NCBI GenBank assembly: GCA_029243485.1
Contig: JAQWRY010000001.1
Location: 1-64,000, forward strand
Reading direction: 5' to 3'
DNA length: 64,000 nucleotides
DNA from: Candidatus Binatia bacterium
Lineage (GTDB): Bacteria; Desulfobacterota; Binatia; UBA12015
Under the pieces are notes generated by a model. The model did not search any database, was not told the origin of the DNA, and was given only the letters and a program-made list of their open reading frames with translations. The position numbers and the translations under genes are program-made. This document shows, piece after piece, positions 29,375 through 37,588 of this stretch (its first letter is position 1; every line of letters begins with the position of its first letter).

Positions 29375-29454
29375 CGTCCCCGGTGGACCCCTCGATTCCT
29401 CTAAAGTCGCGCGCAGCGTAGGCCGAATTAATGACCACTTGGAGCGCCGATCTA

Positions 29455-29709
29455 ATGAAGCTCAGCCTAACGTATAGCGCATACCGCGAGATGGAGCAGA
29501 TCCCCGGACCCCCACTGCAGGAAATCGGAGAGGCCATCTTGTCGCTCGCCGAAGACCCGCTTCCTGCCGGGTCTGCCGTACTCGAAGGACAGGGAGGCTG
29601 TCTCTACCTCCAGATCGCCGAGTACTACATCCTCTATCACATCGACGAGGGCGACAGCGCGCTCACAGTCCTCGGTGTGGTCGAGGGTCCCGTTCAAACA
29701 CTGCACTGA
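29455..29709 (+). CDS. RelE/ParE-like toxin-fold protein, orphan
   Basis: The 84-residue protein resembles the RelE/ParE mRNase or gyrase-toxin fold: an N-terminal strand LSLTYSAYREMEQIP, two helices, then YILYHIDEGDSALTVLGVVEG, like the usual RIxYxID...VxVLxVxHR ending. The terminal basic residues typical of active toxins are lacking, since the sequence ends VQTLH. The ATG at 29455 has GGAG upstream; an earlier in-frame ATG at 29431 is possible. No antitoxin gene is seen next to it, so it may be inactive or regulated otherwise. Confidence 0.55.
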   Translation: MKLSLTYSAYREMEQIPGPPLQEIGEAILSLAEDPLPAGSAVLEGQGGCLYLQIAEYYILYHIDEGDSALTVLGVVEGPVQTLH

Positions 29710-29734
29710 TTCACGGGGACGAACGTTGCGTCCG

Positions 29735-30511
29735 CTAGGAGTTCGCGCCCACATCGGTGCGCCGCGCGGCCGCCCTAGCCACCGGAACTTCCAGGCCGTA
29801 CGTTCCCGGCTGCGGTCCGATCAATGAGATCGCCAGAACCTTGGGGACGTAGCCCCGCGTGATGCGCGGCAGCAACCGGCGGTCGGCAAGCTCGAAGAAG
29901 TTCGCCTCGGGCCGCTTCTTCAACGCGCGACGTACCCTTCCCGGTCCCGCGTTGTACGCCGCGAGAGCCAGGTCCCAGCTCTCGAACTGATCGTAGAGAT
30001 CGCGCAGATAGCGCGCCGCGGCCCGGGAGGACTTCTCGGGATCTCGGCGCTCATCCACCTTGCGATTGACCGTGAGTCCGTACAGACGCGCCGTCGAACG
30101 CGTGAACTGCCACATCCCAACGGCTCTGCGTCCGACCGCATTAGGGCGGAACCGGCTCTCGACCATCGGGAGATAAGCCAACTCCGCGGGAACGCCGTGC
30201 TCACCCAACTGTTCCTCGATCATCGGGACGTAGGCCACGCTTCGCTTGAGGGAGGTCCGCAGGGTAATCCGCCCGCGTCCAAGCATGTGTTCCACCCTTT
30301 GAGAGACGGTGGGGTGCCCCTGAAGCGTGCGGAGGCCCTCGGCTCCGACGCGAGGCGTCGAGAGATCCACCACGGCCGCTGCCGCCACAGGACCGATCTC
30401 CGTCGCCGCGGGGGGAACCGCCGGTCTCTGAAGCGGAGCCAGGCCGCACCCGACCGCAACAAGGGCGCAGGTTACGACGAGGCTGTCGCGTGTATGCAGG
30501 TGTCCCATCAT
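29735..30511 (-). CDS. Lytic transglycosylase lipoprotein (SLT domain)
   Basis: The 258-residue protein has a signal peptide with lipobox VAVGC (Cys22), so it is anchored in the envelope. An SLT domain follows, with catalytic glutamate in YLPMVESRFRPNAV, the GMWQF motif and AAYNAGPGRVRRA. It cleaves peptidoglycan glycan strands. LysM repeats are absent, unlike the second transglycosylase at 40488-41864. The start could be either of two consecutive ATG codons. It has no obvious operon partner. Confidence 0.87.
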   Translation of the reverse strand: MMGHLHTRDSLVVTCALVAVGCGLAPLQRPAVPPAATEIGPVAAAAVVDLSTPRVGAEGLRTLQGHPTVSQRVEHMLGRGRITLRTSLKRSVAYVPMIEEQLGEHGVPAELAYLPMVESRFRPNAVGRRAVGMWQFTRSTARLYGLTVNRKVDERRDPEKSSRAAARYLRDLYDQFESWDLALAAYNAGPGRVRRALKKRPEANFFELADRRLLPRITRGYVPKVLAISLIGPQPGTYGLEVPVARAAARRTDVGANS

Positions 30512-30731
30512 TCCCCCCCTCAGGCGGGACCGACCACGTCGCCCTGCGACGCCTCCTCGATCGATCCTGCGGCCACCCAGATGAAGAAGGGCCCTCGAGC
30601 GGCCCTGGGTGACTTTCTCCGGCCCTTCCTCTCTAATTGATGAAAGGATGTCAAGGTCGGCCCAAGCGCCCTCAGGGGCCGTTCAGCTGCTTCTGATTGC
30701 TCGTTTCCCCTGACTCGAATAGCCAAGACGG

Positions 30732-31271
30732 ATGCAGAATCGCCCGTCGATACGAGCCGCCGGAGCTCTTGCCGCCCTTTTAGCCATCGGCTGTGCCGGA
30801 GAGGGCCCCCCCGGGGTCGAAGAGGAGACCTGGTTGGGCCAGATCCAGACCGAGGTCTTCGACCAGAGTTGCCTCTCCGGGGCCTGCCACAACTCCGTCA
30901 CCCGCGCCGGGAACCTCTCCCTCGCGGCCGGCGAATCGTACGACCAGCTGATCGACATCGAGCCCGAGAACAGCGCCGCCCGCGACGCCGGGCTGCTTCG
31001 GGTCCTGCCGAACTCCGTGGCGACCAGCTACCTCGTGTCGAAGCTCACAGGCGAGCTCACCAGTGACGAGGGCCCGCAGATGCCACTCCTTAGCTCCGCC
31101 CTCCCCCCAGACCAGATCGCGATGATCGAGGAATGGATCGCTGCGGGGGCGTCCGAGACCGACCCTCCCCCCGATTCGACCGGTCCCACCACGCCAACCA
31201 ACCCCGACGCCCTGGTCGGAATGGTGCGCCAGTGGATCGCCGCCGGAGCGCCACCGGATCCGGCCGGGTGA
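30732..31271 (+). CDS. Lipoprotein with CxxxxCH motif (cytochrome-like domain)
   Basis: This 179-residue protein has a lipobox LLAIGC (Cys21) and a motif CLSGACH (Cys47, Cys52, His53) after VFDQS. It then shows LSLAAGESYDQLI, SYLVSKLTGE, MPLL and IEEWIAAGA, which recurs as VRQWIAAGA at the end. That pattern is seen in planctomycete- and myxobacteria-type c-type cytochrome lipoproteins. The C-x4-CH spacing differs from a normal CxxCH haem site, so haem binding is uncertain. It begins 30 bases upstream of the selenoprotein gene, suggesting one transcript. Confidence 0.65.
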   Translation: MQNRPSIRAAGALAALLAIGCAGEGPPGVEEETWLGQIQTEVFDQSCLSGACHNSVTRAGNLSLAAGESYDQLIDIEPENSAARDAGLLRVLPNSVATSYLVSKLTGELTSDEGPQMPLLSSALPPDQIAMIEEWIAAGASETDPPPDSTGPTTPTNPDALVGMVRQWIAAGAPPDPAG

Positions 31272-31301
31272 GGCCCGTGCGAGACACGGAAGGAAGGCGA
31301 C

Positions 31302-31844
31302 GTGGCTGACATCGAGATCCTGTCCCCAGTGGCGCTCGGACCGTCCGAAGCGGTCGAACTGGCCCCCGGCGTGACCTCGCTTGCGGGCAAGCGTCTCGGG
31401 ATCCGCCGCGACAGTACGTGGCAGTCGTTCGAGATCTTTGCCGACGAACTCGGCCGTCTGGCGCGAGCCCGACTCGGTGTCGCCGAAGTCGTCACGTTCG
31501 ATCCGGAGGCGAGAATAGGAACGCCGGAACACGAGAGCGCGCGGGTCGAGGCCTTTGCGCGGGAGGTGGATGCCGCGATCGTCGGCCTTGGCACTTGAGG
31601 ATCGTGCACGTCGTGGAGTGTCCACGACACCCTGATCTGTGAGAAGGCGGGCGTACCGGCCGTCGTCGTTCTGACCGAGGTCTTCGAGAACCTCGGAGCC
31701 ACCGCCGCCCGGGCTCGCGGCTTCACCGAGATCCGCCAACTGGTCCTCCCCCACCCGATGGAGACCCGGCCCAGAGGGGAGATCGTCGAGCTCGCTCGCG
31801 CTCGCTTCGACGAGATCGTCGGACTTCTCGTCGCCCCGGCTTGA
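31302..31844 (+). CDS. UGSC-family selenoprotein (in-frame UGA as selenocysteine)
   Basis: Read with the TGA at 31596-31598 as selenocysteine, this gene encodes 180 residues. Around it the protein reads GLGT-U-GSC-TSWSVHD, the U-x-x-C motif that names the UGSC selenoprotein family. Sec99 and Cys102 should form a redox pair. The part after the UGA stays in frame and family-like (EKAGVPAVVVLTEVF, LVLPHPM) until a TGA at 31842. An early stop would remove the defining motif. A stem-loop of SECIS form follows the UGA directly. The GTG start has GGAAGG upstream. Its function is unknown; a thiol/selenol redox role is inference. Confidence 0.88.
31596..31628 (+). promoter_or_regulatory. Bacterial SECIS-like stem-loop after the recoded UGA
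   Basis: After the TGA (31596-31598) an 8-base perfect stem forms between GTCGTGGA (31610-31617) and TCCACGAC (31621-31628) with loop GTG. Nineteen bases separate the UGA from the loop, and the loop starts with G. Both fit the bacterial SECIS pattern bound by SelB. The stem lies inside the coding sequence, as is usual in bacteria. Confidence 0.75.
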
Positions 31845-31875
31845 CGGCGACGCTGCCCTTCTGGATCCTCCCGGC

Positions 31876-32985
31876 GTGGCCCGCGGAACTCTGGTGTCGG
31901 AGCGATGGACGCTCCCCGAGGATCCCGACGCTCTTTTCCGGTTCGTCGAGAGCCAGGGGTGGGGCGATGGCCTGCCCGTCCTGCCGCCGACCGAGGCCCG
32001 CGTCCAGGCGATGCTCGACGCCACCCCGCGCGCCCCCTCGGAGTCAGTCGCCCGGATCGAACCCAGGCGAGGGGACGCAACGGTCGAGAAGATCGCGGTC
32101 AACGCCGTTCTGGCCGGCTGCGCACCGGAGACCTTCCCCGCGGTCCTCGCAGCGGTCGAGGCCGTGGCCCAGTCCGAGTTCAACCTCTACGCGCTCAACA
32201 CGACGACCTGCTCCGCGACTCCGGCGGTGATGATCAACGGCCCCGCCCGGCGCGAGCTCGGTATCGAGTGCGGCTACTCCTGCCTCGGCCACAACGGCAG
32301 GGCCAACGCGACCATCGGGCGCGCGTTGCGTCTCGTCATGCGCAACGTCGGCGGTTCCATTCCGGGTGCGGTCAGCAAGTCTTGTTTCGGGCAGCCGGGC
32401 CGGATCTCCCTGTGCTTCGGAGAATGGGAGGAACGCAGTCCGTGGGAACCGTTCCACGTGCGTCGCGGGTTCGACGCGAAACAGAGCGTCATCACCGTCA
32501 CCTGCGCAACGGGCACGCAGGACGTGGCCGACGTCTGGGCCAACAGCGGCGCGGACCTCGTCGAGGTTCTCGCGCACGGAATCGACTGGATAGGCAACAA
32601 CAAGGTGTTGGTGCCGCAGGATCGCGGCGACATGTTGCTGCTCCTCTGCCCGGACTTCGCGCACAAGATCGCACGAGACGGGCTCTCCATCCCGGACGTC
32701 CAGCAGATCCTGTTCGACAAGACGCGGACTCCCGTGGAGCGTTGGCCCAAAGCCTATTGGCCGACCCTCGAGGAGCGCGGCTACATCGAAAGCGACGGCA
32801 CCGTACCACTTGCCGCCCGGCCCGATCAGTTCCTGATTGCGGTTGCCGGCGGCGAGTCCGGGCATCACGCCCTGTACTTCTGCACCTTCGGCCTCACATG
32901 GACCGTCAGTCGCTCGTTCGAGAACCGCCCCGCTCTGGGCGACGACGGCGAGGTTTGCGAACTCCCCGGGACGGGGGCCGCGTGA
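31876..32985 (+). CDS. Uncharacterised GWxDGLPVxPPT-family protein
   Basis: The 369-residue protein belongs to an uncharacterised family recognised by its N-terminal GWGDGLPVLPPTEARV, then VNAVLAGCAPETFPAVLAAVEAV, ANATIGRALRLVMRNVGG and PGRISLCFGEWEE. It is cysteine-rich for a cytosolic protein; CGYSCLGHNG is the most striking cluster. It has no signal peptide. It follows the selenoprotein by 31 bases and overlaps the next gene, so it probably works with the selenoprotein. GTG at 31876 is used; GTG 31894 is an alternative. No reaction can be assigned. Confidence 0.7.
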   Translation: MARGTLVSERWTLPEDPDALFRFVESQGWGDGLPVLPPTEARVQAMLDATPRAPSESVARIEPRRGDATVEKIAVNAVLAGCAPETFPAVLAAVEAVAQSEFNLYALNTTTCSATPAVMINGPARRELGIECGYSCLGHNGRANATIGRALRLVMRNVGGSIPGAVSKSCFGQPGRISLCFGEWEERSPWEPFHVRRGFDAKQSVITVTCATGTQDVADVWANSGADLVEVLAHGIDWIGNNKVLVPQDRGDMLLLLCPDFAHKIARDGLSIPDVQQILFDKTRTPVERWPKAYWPTLEERGYIESDGTVPLAARPDQFLIAVAGGESGHHALYFCTFGLTWTVSRSFENRPALGDDGEVCELPGTGAA

Positions 32986-33533
32986 AGACCCACAGCGGCA
33001 TCCCACTCGTCCTCGCGTTCGCCCTGCTCCTTCTCGCTCTGGGGTCGCAGGCGCAGACCGCAGCATCGGACAAGCTGCCGCCGGCGGGGGACGTTCTTCC
33101 GTTCCGACTTCTGTACGGCAACCCGGGCCAGATCCAGTCGAACGAGACGGCCTGCTACGTCTGGAGCGAAGGCGGCCGCCTGCACGTACGCATCACGTCG
33201 GATGGAACCCCCCACGAGGTGCAAGGAGAACTCCACGTCACCCCGGCCGGCGTCCTGAAGGACGTTTCACTCGAGGAAGCCGGCTTGCGCATCCGTCAGC
33301 CGACCCCCTCGCTACTGCAGTTCGACCTGCGCACCAATGGCGAGCCGGAGGAGCTGTCGGTCGTCCTCGCCGGAGACGTCGAGATCCTCCGGGTGAGCGT
33401 GCGACTCGACGGCGAAGCGCGCGCCGAGGCACTGCGCATCGGCGAACGCCAAGAGCGACCGAAGGGCCTCCCCGCGGATCTCGCGCTGACCGGTGCGCGC
33501 GCGAGTTGGATCGAGCGCTTCGGCTTCAACTGA
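32982..33533 (+). CDS. Secreted protein of unknown function in the selenoprotein operon
   Basis: This 183-residue protein starts at a GTG overlapping the previous stop as GTGA. It has a clear signal peptide (PLVLAFALLLLALGSQAQT) and no lipobox, so it should be free in the periplasm or outside. The mature part is beta-rich (LHVRITSDGTPHEVQGELHV, ELSVVLAGDVEILRVSVRL) and holds one cysteine, in NETACYVW. I recognise no family. The coupling puts it firmly in the selenoprotein operon. Confidence 0.6.
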   Translation: MKTHSGIPLVLAFALLLLALGSQAQTAASDKLPPAGDVLPFRLLYGNPGQIQSNETACYVWSEGGRLHVRITSDGTPHEVQGELHVTPAGVLKDVSLEEAGLRIRQPTPSLLQFDLRTNGEPEELSVVLAGDVEILRVSVRLDGEARAEALRIGERQERPKGLPADLALTGARASWIERFGFN

Positions 33534-33554
33534 GGAGGCGATCGCCGCGGCGAC

Positions 33555-34538
33555 TCACTTCCACGCCGCGCGGCGGGCCGCGGACTCCGCGAAGTACGTC
33601 AGGATGAAGTCCGCACCCGCCCGGTGGATCGACCCAAGCGTTTCGTCGACTACGCGTTCTTCGTCGATCATCCCACGCTCGCCGGCCGCCTTGATCATCG
33701 CGTACTCACCGCTCACCTGATAAGCCGCGACGGGCACGTTGCAGGCGGCACGAACGGCAGCCAAGACATCCAGGTTGGGAAGAGCCGGCTTGACCATGAC
33801 CATGTCGGCGCCTTCCGCGAGATCCTGTTCGAGCTCACGCATCGCCTCGCGACCGTTGGCCGGGTCCATCTGATAGCTCCGCCGATCGCCGGAGCTCGGG
33901 GCCGACTCTGCCGCGTCGCGAAACGGCCCGTAGAACCCCGATGCGTACTTGACCGCGTACGAGAGGATCGGCAGGTGCTCGAATCCGGCAGCGTCGAGCC
34001 TGCCGCGAATCGCGCCGACCCGCCCGTCCATCATGTCCGAAGGTGCGACGATGTCAGCACCCGCGCGCGCATGGGACACCGCTTCACGGGCCAGGAGTTC
34101 GAGCGTCGGGTCGTTCAAGACCTCTTCGTCGCGCAACACACCGCAATGTCCGTGATCGGTGTACTCGCACAGACAGACGTCGGTGATGAGCGTCAACTCG
34201 GGCAGATCCTTCCGCAGCGCGGCGAGCGCCTGCTGCACGACGCCCTCGTCGCTCCACGCCTCGGTACCGGTCGCATCCTTCTCTTCGGGAATCCCGAAGA
34301 GAATGACGCTCCGAACTCCGGCGTCGAAGGCCCGTCCCGCCTCTTCGCTCACGCGATCGACGGACCACCGTCGCACCCCGGGCATCGAGGAAACCTCCTC
34401 CGCCTTCCCCTTGCCGGGTACGATGAAGAGCGGAAGGACCAGCGAGGCAGGATGAAGTCGGGTTTCGCGAACGAGGGCCCGAAGACGCTCGGTCGCCCTC
34501 AATCGGCGCGGCCGTACCGCAGGAAAGTGTCCGGGCAT
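33555..34538 (-). CDS. hemB: Porphobilinogen synthase (ALA dehydratase)
   Basis: HemB joins two aminolevulinate molecules to porphobilinogen. The 327-residue enzyme has the zinc-binding cysteine motif [14 protein letters not shown], both active-site lysines in [15 protein letters not shown] and [12 protein letters not shown], and the ending [11 protein letters not shown]. Zinc rather than only magnesium dependence follows from the cysteines. Its ATG overlaps the stop of the cobA-hemD gene by one base. It is the last gene of the tetrapyrrole block. Confidence 0.96.
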   Translation of the reverse strand: MPGHFPAVRPRRLRATERLRALVRETRLHPASLVLPLFIVPGKGKAEEVSSMPGVRRWSVDRVSEEAGRAFDAGVRSVILFGIPEEKDATGTEAWSDEGVVQQALAALRKDLPELTLITDVCLCEYTDHGHCGVLRDEEVLNDPTLELLAREAVSHARAGADIVAPSDMMDGRVGAIRGRLDAAGFEHLPILSYAVKYASGFYGPFRDAAESAPSSGDRRSYQMDPANGREAMRELEQDLAEGADMVMVKPALPNLDVLAAVRAACNVPVAAYQVSGEYAMIKAAGERGMIDEERVVDETLGSIHRAGADFILTYFAESAARRAAWK

Positions 34539-36079
34539 CAGCCCTCCTCCTTTGCGAACGCCGTCAGAATCGCGTTCGTCAGTGCCGGGACCGTGTATGG
34601 ATCCGACACGATCTCTACTTGGAGCCCCGCGTCACGCGCGGTCTGGGCGGTAATCGGACCGATGCAGGCGATCCGCGCTCCGGAAATCGCGAGACGTCCC
34701 GGCCCGTCGTGCGCATCCACCAGCATCAGGAAACTCGTCACCGTGCTCGAGCTGGTAAACGTCAGACAATCCGGCGGACTGCCCGCGAGCACGTTCTTCA
34801 GCCGCGCGGCGCCGCCCGTGGGAGGAACGCTCTCGTACGTCCCGATCTCGTCGACGACCGCGCCGCGCGCTCGCAACGTCTCGGGAAGGATCGTTCGCGC
34901 GCCCACCGCGCGCGGCAGCAGAACGCGCTTGCCCTGGAGGTCGTGCCCCTCGAGCGCGGCCAACAACCCTTCGGCCTTGAAGTCGTCCGGAACGAGATCC
35001 GGCTCGAGGTGAAGACGTTGGAGCGACCGCCCGGTCTCGCTCCCGATGACACCGAGCCGCAGCCGATGCAGCGCGCGCAGGTCGCGACCGGACGCGAACA
35101 GCTGCTCGAAGAACACGTCCACACCGTTCGCACTCGTGAAGAGCAGCCAGTCGTACTCGTCGAGTGCCGAGAACGCCCGCTCCAGCTCGGAGGTCGCGGC
35201 GGTGTTCGTACGGATCTCGATCACGGGACATTCGAGGACCTCGGCTCCCTGCTCCGCGAGAAGCTCTCGAAACCGTCCGGCCTGTGCGCGGGTCCGGGTC
35301 ACGAGCACCCGCCGACCGAACAAAGGACGCCGCTCGAACCAGGCCATGCGATCCCGGAGGCGCACAACCTCGCCGATCACGATCGTAGCCGGCGGGCGAA
35401 TTCCTTCCGCCGCGGCGAGCTCCGCCAAGCTGCCCACGGTTCCCTCCACGACGACCTGCTGGGGCCGCGAGGCCCACCGGAGCGCTGCCGCCGGGGTGTT
35501 CGGCGAGAGTCCGGCGTCGAGCAGCCGTGCGAGGTTCGCTCGGAGCTGCGTGAGGCCCATGAGAAGAACAATCGTGTTGCCCGCGGTCGCGACGTTTTTC
35601 CAATCGACGCGCGACGACATCTTCCCGTTGGCCTCGTGCCCCGTGAGAACGGTCACCCCGGAAACCCAGTCGCGATGCGTCACCGGAATTCCCGCGTACG
35701 CCGGTCCGGCAAGCGCGGACGTCACGCCCGGAACGATCTCGAAGGTCACCCCCGCCGCCGCTAACGCCTCGGCCTCTTCTCCGCCGCGGCCGAACACGAA
35801 CGGATCTCCGCCCTTGAGACGCACCACCGTCCGACCCGCCGCCGCGTGCTCCAACAGCAGCGCGTTGATGTCCGACTGCTCGAGGAGGTGCGGGCCGGCT
35901 CCGTGCTTTCCTGCGAACACTCGCTCGGCCGCCGCAGGGGCATGTGCGAGCAACTGCGCGTTGGCGAGGTAGTCGTAGACCACGACGTCCGCACGGCGGA
36001 GACACTCACGCCCGCGAAGCGTCAGGCACCCGGGGTCGCCGGGGCCTGCCCCGACGAGATAGACGAATCCAACTCCCAC
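34538..36079 (-). CDS. cobA-hemD: Fused uroporphyrinogen-III C-methyltransferase / uroporphyrinogen-III synthase
   Basis: This 513-residue fusion has the SUMT methyltransferase first ([57 protein letters not shown]). HemD follows from about residue 250 ([32 protein letters not shown]). HemD closes the tetrapyrrole ring, and SUMT diverts its product to precorrin-2 and sirohaem. The fusion is known from several phyla. A GTG start at 36079 is chosen because the fold begins 3 residues later. The gene sits downstream of an opposite-strand insertion, so it probably has its own promoter between 36080 and 36178. Confidence 0.92.
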   Translation of the reverse strand: MGVGFVYLVGAGPGDPGCLTLRGRECLRRADVVVYDYLANAQLLAHAPAAAERVFAGKHGAGPHLLEQSDINALLLEHAAAGRTVVRLKGGDPFVFGRGGEEAEALAAAGVTFEIVPGVTSALAGPAYAGIPVTHRDWVSGVTVLTGHEANGKMSSRVDWKNVATAGNTIVLLMGLTQLRANLARLLDAGLSPNTPAAALRWASRPQQVVVEGTVGSLAELAAAEGIRPPATIVIGEVVRLRDRMAWFERRPLFGRRVLVTRTRAQAGRFRELLAEQGAEVLECPVIEIRTNTAATSELERAFSALDEYDWLLFTSANGVDVFFEQLFASGRDLRALHRLRLGVIGSETGRSLQRLHLEPDLVPDDFKAEGLLAALEGHDLQGKRVLLPRAVGARTILPETLRARGAVVDEIGTYESVPPTGGAARLKNVLAGSPPDCLTFTSSSTVTSFLMLVDAHDGPGRLAISGARIACIGPITAQTARDAGLQVEIVSDPYTVPALTNAILTAFAKEEG

Positions 36080-36178
36080 CGCGCAACAGGTATCCCTGCC
36101 CCGGAGGCCTCGCAAGCGCGCCACACGGCGACGGCGGCGCACTGGCACCTCTCGCAGGCAGCGGATAGCGTTTTCTCC

Positions 36179-36577
36179 GTGCGTACCCTCCTGCTCACGA
36201 TCGGCGTCTTCCTCGGCATTTCTTTCGCTGCGACCCCCTCCACAATCGCGGAGAACACTCCCCGAGGCGTTCGCCCGGGCAACCCGATCGAGCTGCGCGG
36301 CGAGGTCGTCGAGGTCGGCTGCTACCTGCGGGACGGAAGTCGTGGCGAGGGGCACAAAGCCTGTGCACTCAGGTGCCTGAAGAACGGCGGTCAGCTCGGT
36401 ATCGTCGAGGACGGCACCGGCGTCCTGTATCCCCTGGCCGGCTCCGAGCCCGCGACCGATCCCAGCGCCGCCGCCCGGGAGCAGATCGCGGAGCACGTCG
36501 CCGTTCACGGGCGGGTGTACGAGCGCGCGGGAAGCCGCGTGCTGGTCGTCGACGACCTCGAACGGATCGACAGGTAA
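36179..36577 (+). CDS. Secreted Cys/His-rich protein, function unknown
   Basis: The 132-residue protein has a signal peptide (LLLTIGVFLGISFAATPS). Its compact mature domain has the pattern VEVGCYLRDG, HKACALRCLKNGGQLGIVED and LYPLAG. The H-x2-C-x3-C arrangement plus an upstream Cys suggests a metal- or redox-active site. Similar small proteins occur in other Gram-negative genomes but I know no function. It lies on the strand opposite to the haem genes, 7 bases from the end of hemC. Copper or haem handling is a guess from context only. The GTG start is chosen for the signal peptide. Confidence 0.65.
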   Translation: MRTLLLTIGVFLGISFAATPSTIAENTPRGVRPGNPIELRGEVVEVGCYLRDGSRGEGHKACALRCLKNGGQLGIVEDGTGVLYPLAGSEPATDPSAAAREQIAEHVAVHGRVYERAGSRVLVVDDLERIDR

Positions 36578-36583
36578 CGCGGC

Positions 36584-37588
36584 TCAGGTCTCGGCGGCCA
36601 TCTGGCGCTCGACTTCGTCGAGCACGTCGCGTGCGCCCTGAGCAATCAGGCGCTGCGCCAACTCGACACCGACGGCGCCCGCCGCCCCGGTCGCCTGCGC
36701 ACGCAGAATCGTCTTTCCGTCCAGGCTCGCGACCAACCCATCGAGACGAACCTCGTTTGCGGTCGTTGCTCGGGCGAGCCCCGCGACGGGAACGACGCAG
36801 CTCGCTTCGAGCTCGCGTACGAAGGAGCGCTCGGCGATGCACGCACTCGCGCTTGCCGGATCGTTCAAGACGGCCACGCACGCCTGAGTCGATGCATCGT
36901 CCTCGCGACACTCGATGGCCAATGCCCCCTGGCCCGGCGAGGGAAGAAAGCCGTTGCTGTCCAACGGCCGCGTGCGGATCTCCAGACCAAGCCGCGCCAC
37001 GCCCGCCGCGGCCAAGACCACGGCGTCGACCTCTCCCCGCCGGAGCTTGTCCAACCTCGTGTCGACGTTCCCGCGGATCGCCGCCGTCGCGACGTCCGGT
37101 CGCCGAGCCGCGATCTGCGCCCGACGCCGCAGGCTTCCGGTTCCGATCCGAGCGCCGGCGCGGAGCGCGCTCAGAGCAGCGTCGCCATCCAGAAACCCGA
37201 CCTCACCCACACGCGCATCTTCGGGGAGAACCAGAACATCACGCTCGTCCGCCCGCTCCGTCACTGCCGCCAGAACGAAACCCGCTGGCAACTCCGCCGG
37301 AACGTCCTTCATCGAGTGGATCGCGAGATCGATCTCTCCCCGCGCGAGGGACTCTTCGAGCTCCTTGATGAACAGTCCCTTCCCACCCACCTTCGCGAGG
37401 GAAACATCCGCGAGTCGATCCCCCGACGTCCGCACCACGACCAGCTCAGCCGGGTGGCCCGCGGCTTTCAGGCGCGCTGCCGTCTGCCCCGATTGCGCGA
37501 GCGCCAGAGGGCTGCCGCGGGTCCCGATCCGGAGCGGTCGCTTCCCAGACGCCGCTGCTCCCTCCTCCCCCCCGTCACCGTTCGCCAT
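36584..37588 (-). CDS. hemC: Hydroxymethylbilane synthase (porphobilinogen deaminase)
   Basis: HemC links four porphobilinogens in a chain. The 334-residue enzyme has IGTRGSPLALAQSG near residue 21, KDVPAELPAGF, GSLRRRAQIAARRPD and the cysteine in ELEASCVVPVAG that carries the dipyrromethane cofactor. The ATG at 37588 has a GGAGGGAGG ribosome site and lies within the end of hemA, a 14-base overlap. A glycine- and alanine-rich N-terminal tail of about 15 residues is unusual but harmless. Confidence 0.96.
   Translation of the reverse strand: MANGDGGEEGAAASGKRPLRIGTRGSPLALAQSGQTAARLKAAGHPAELVVVRTSGDRLADVSLAKVGGKGLFIKELEESLARGEIDLAIHSMKDVPAELPAGFVLAAVTERADERDVLVLPEDARVGEVGFLDGDAALSALRAGARIGTGSLRRRAQIAARRPDVATAAIRGNVDTRLDKLRRGEVDAVVLAAAGVARLGLEIRTRPLDSNGFLPSPGQGALAIECREDDASTQACVAVLNDPASASACIAERSFVRELEASCVVPVAGLARATTANEVRLDGLVASLDGKTILRAQATGAAGAVGVELAQRLIAQGARDVLDEVERQMAAET

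Noticed and set aside
29375-29454. Antitoxin gene expected upstream of the RelE-like protein
   Set aside because: Only 80 bases are available before hisC on the other strand, and no frame there has a start, ribosome site and DNA-binding pattern.
30588-30606. Hairpin AGGGCC/GGCCCT between the transglycosylase and the selenoprotein operon, as a terminator
   Set aside because: The stem is only six bases and there is no T-run on either strand; GC-rich spacers give such stems by chance.
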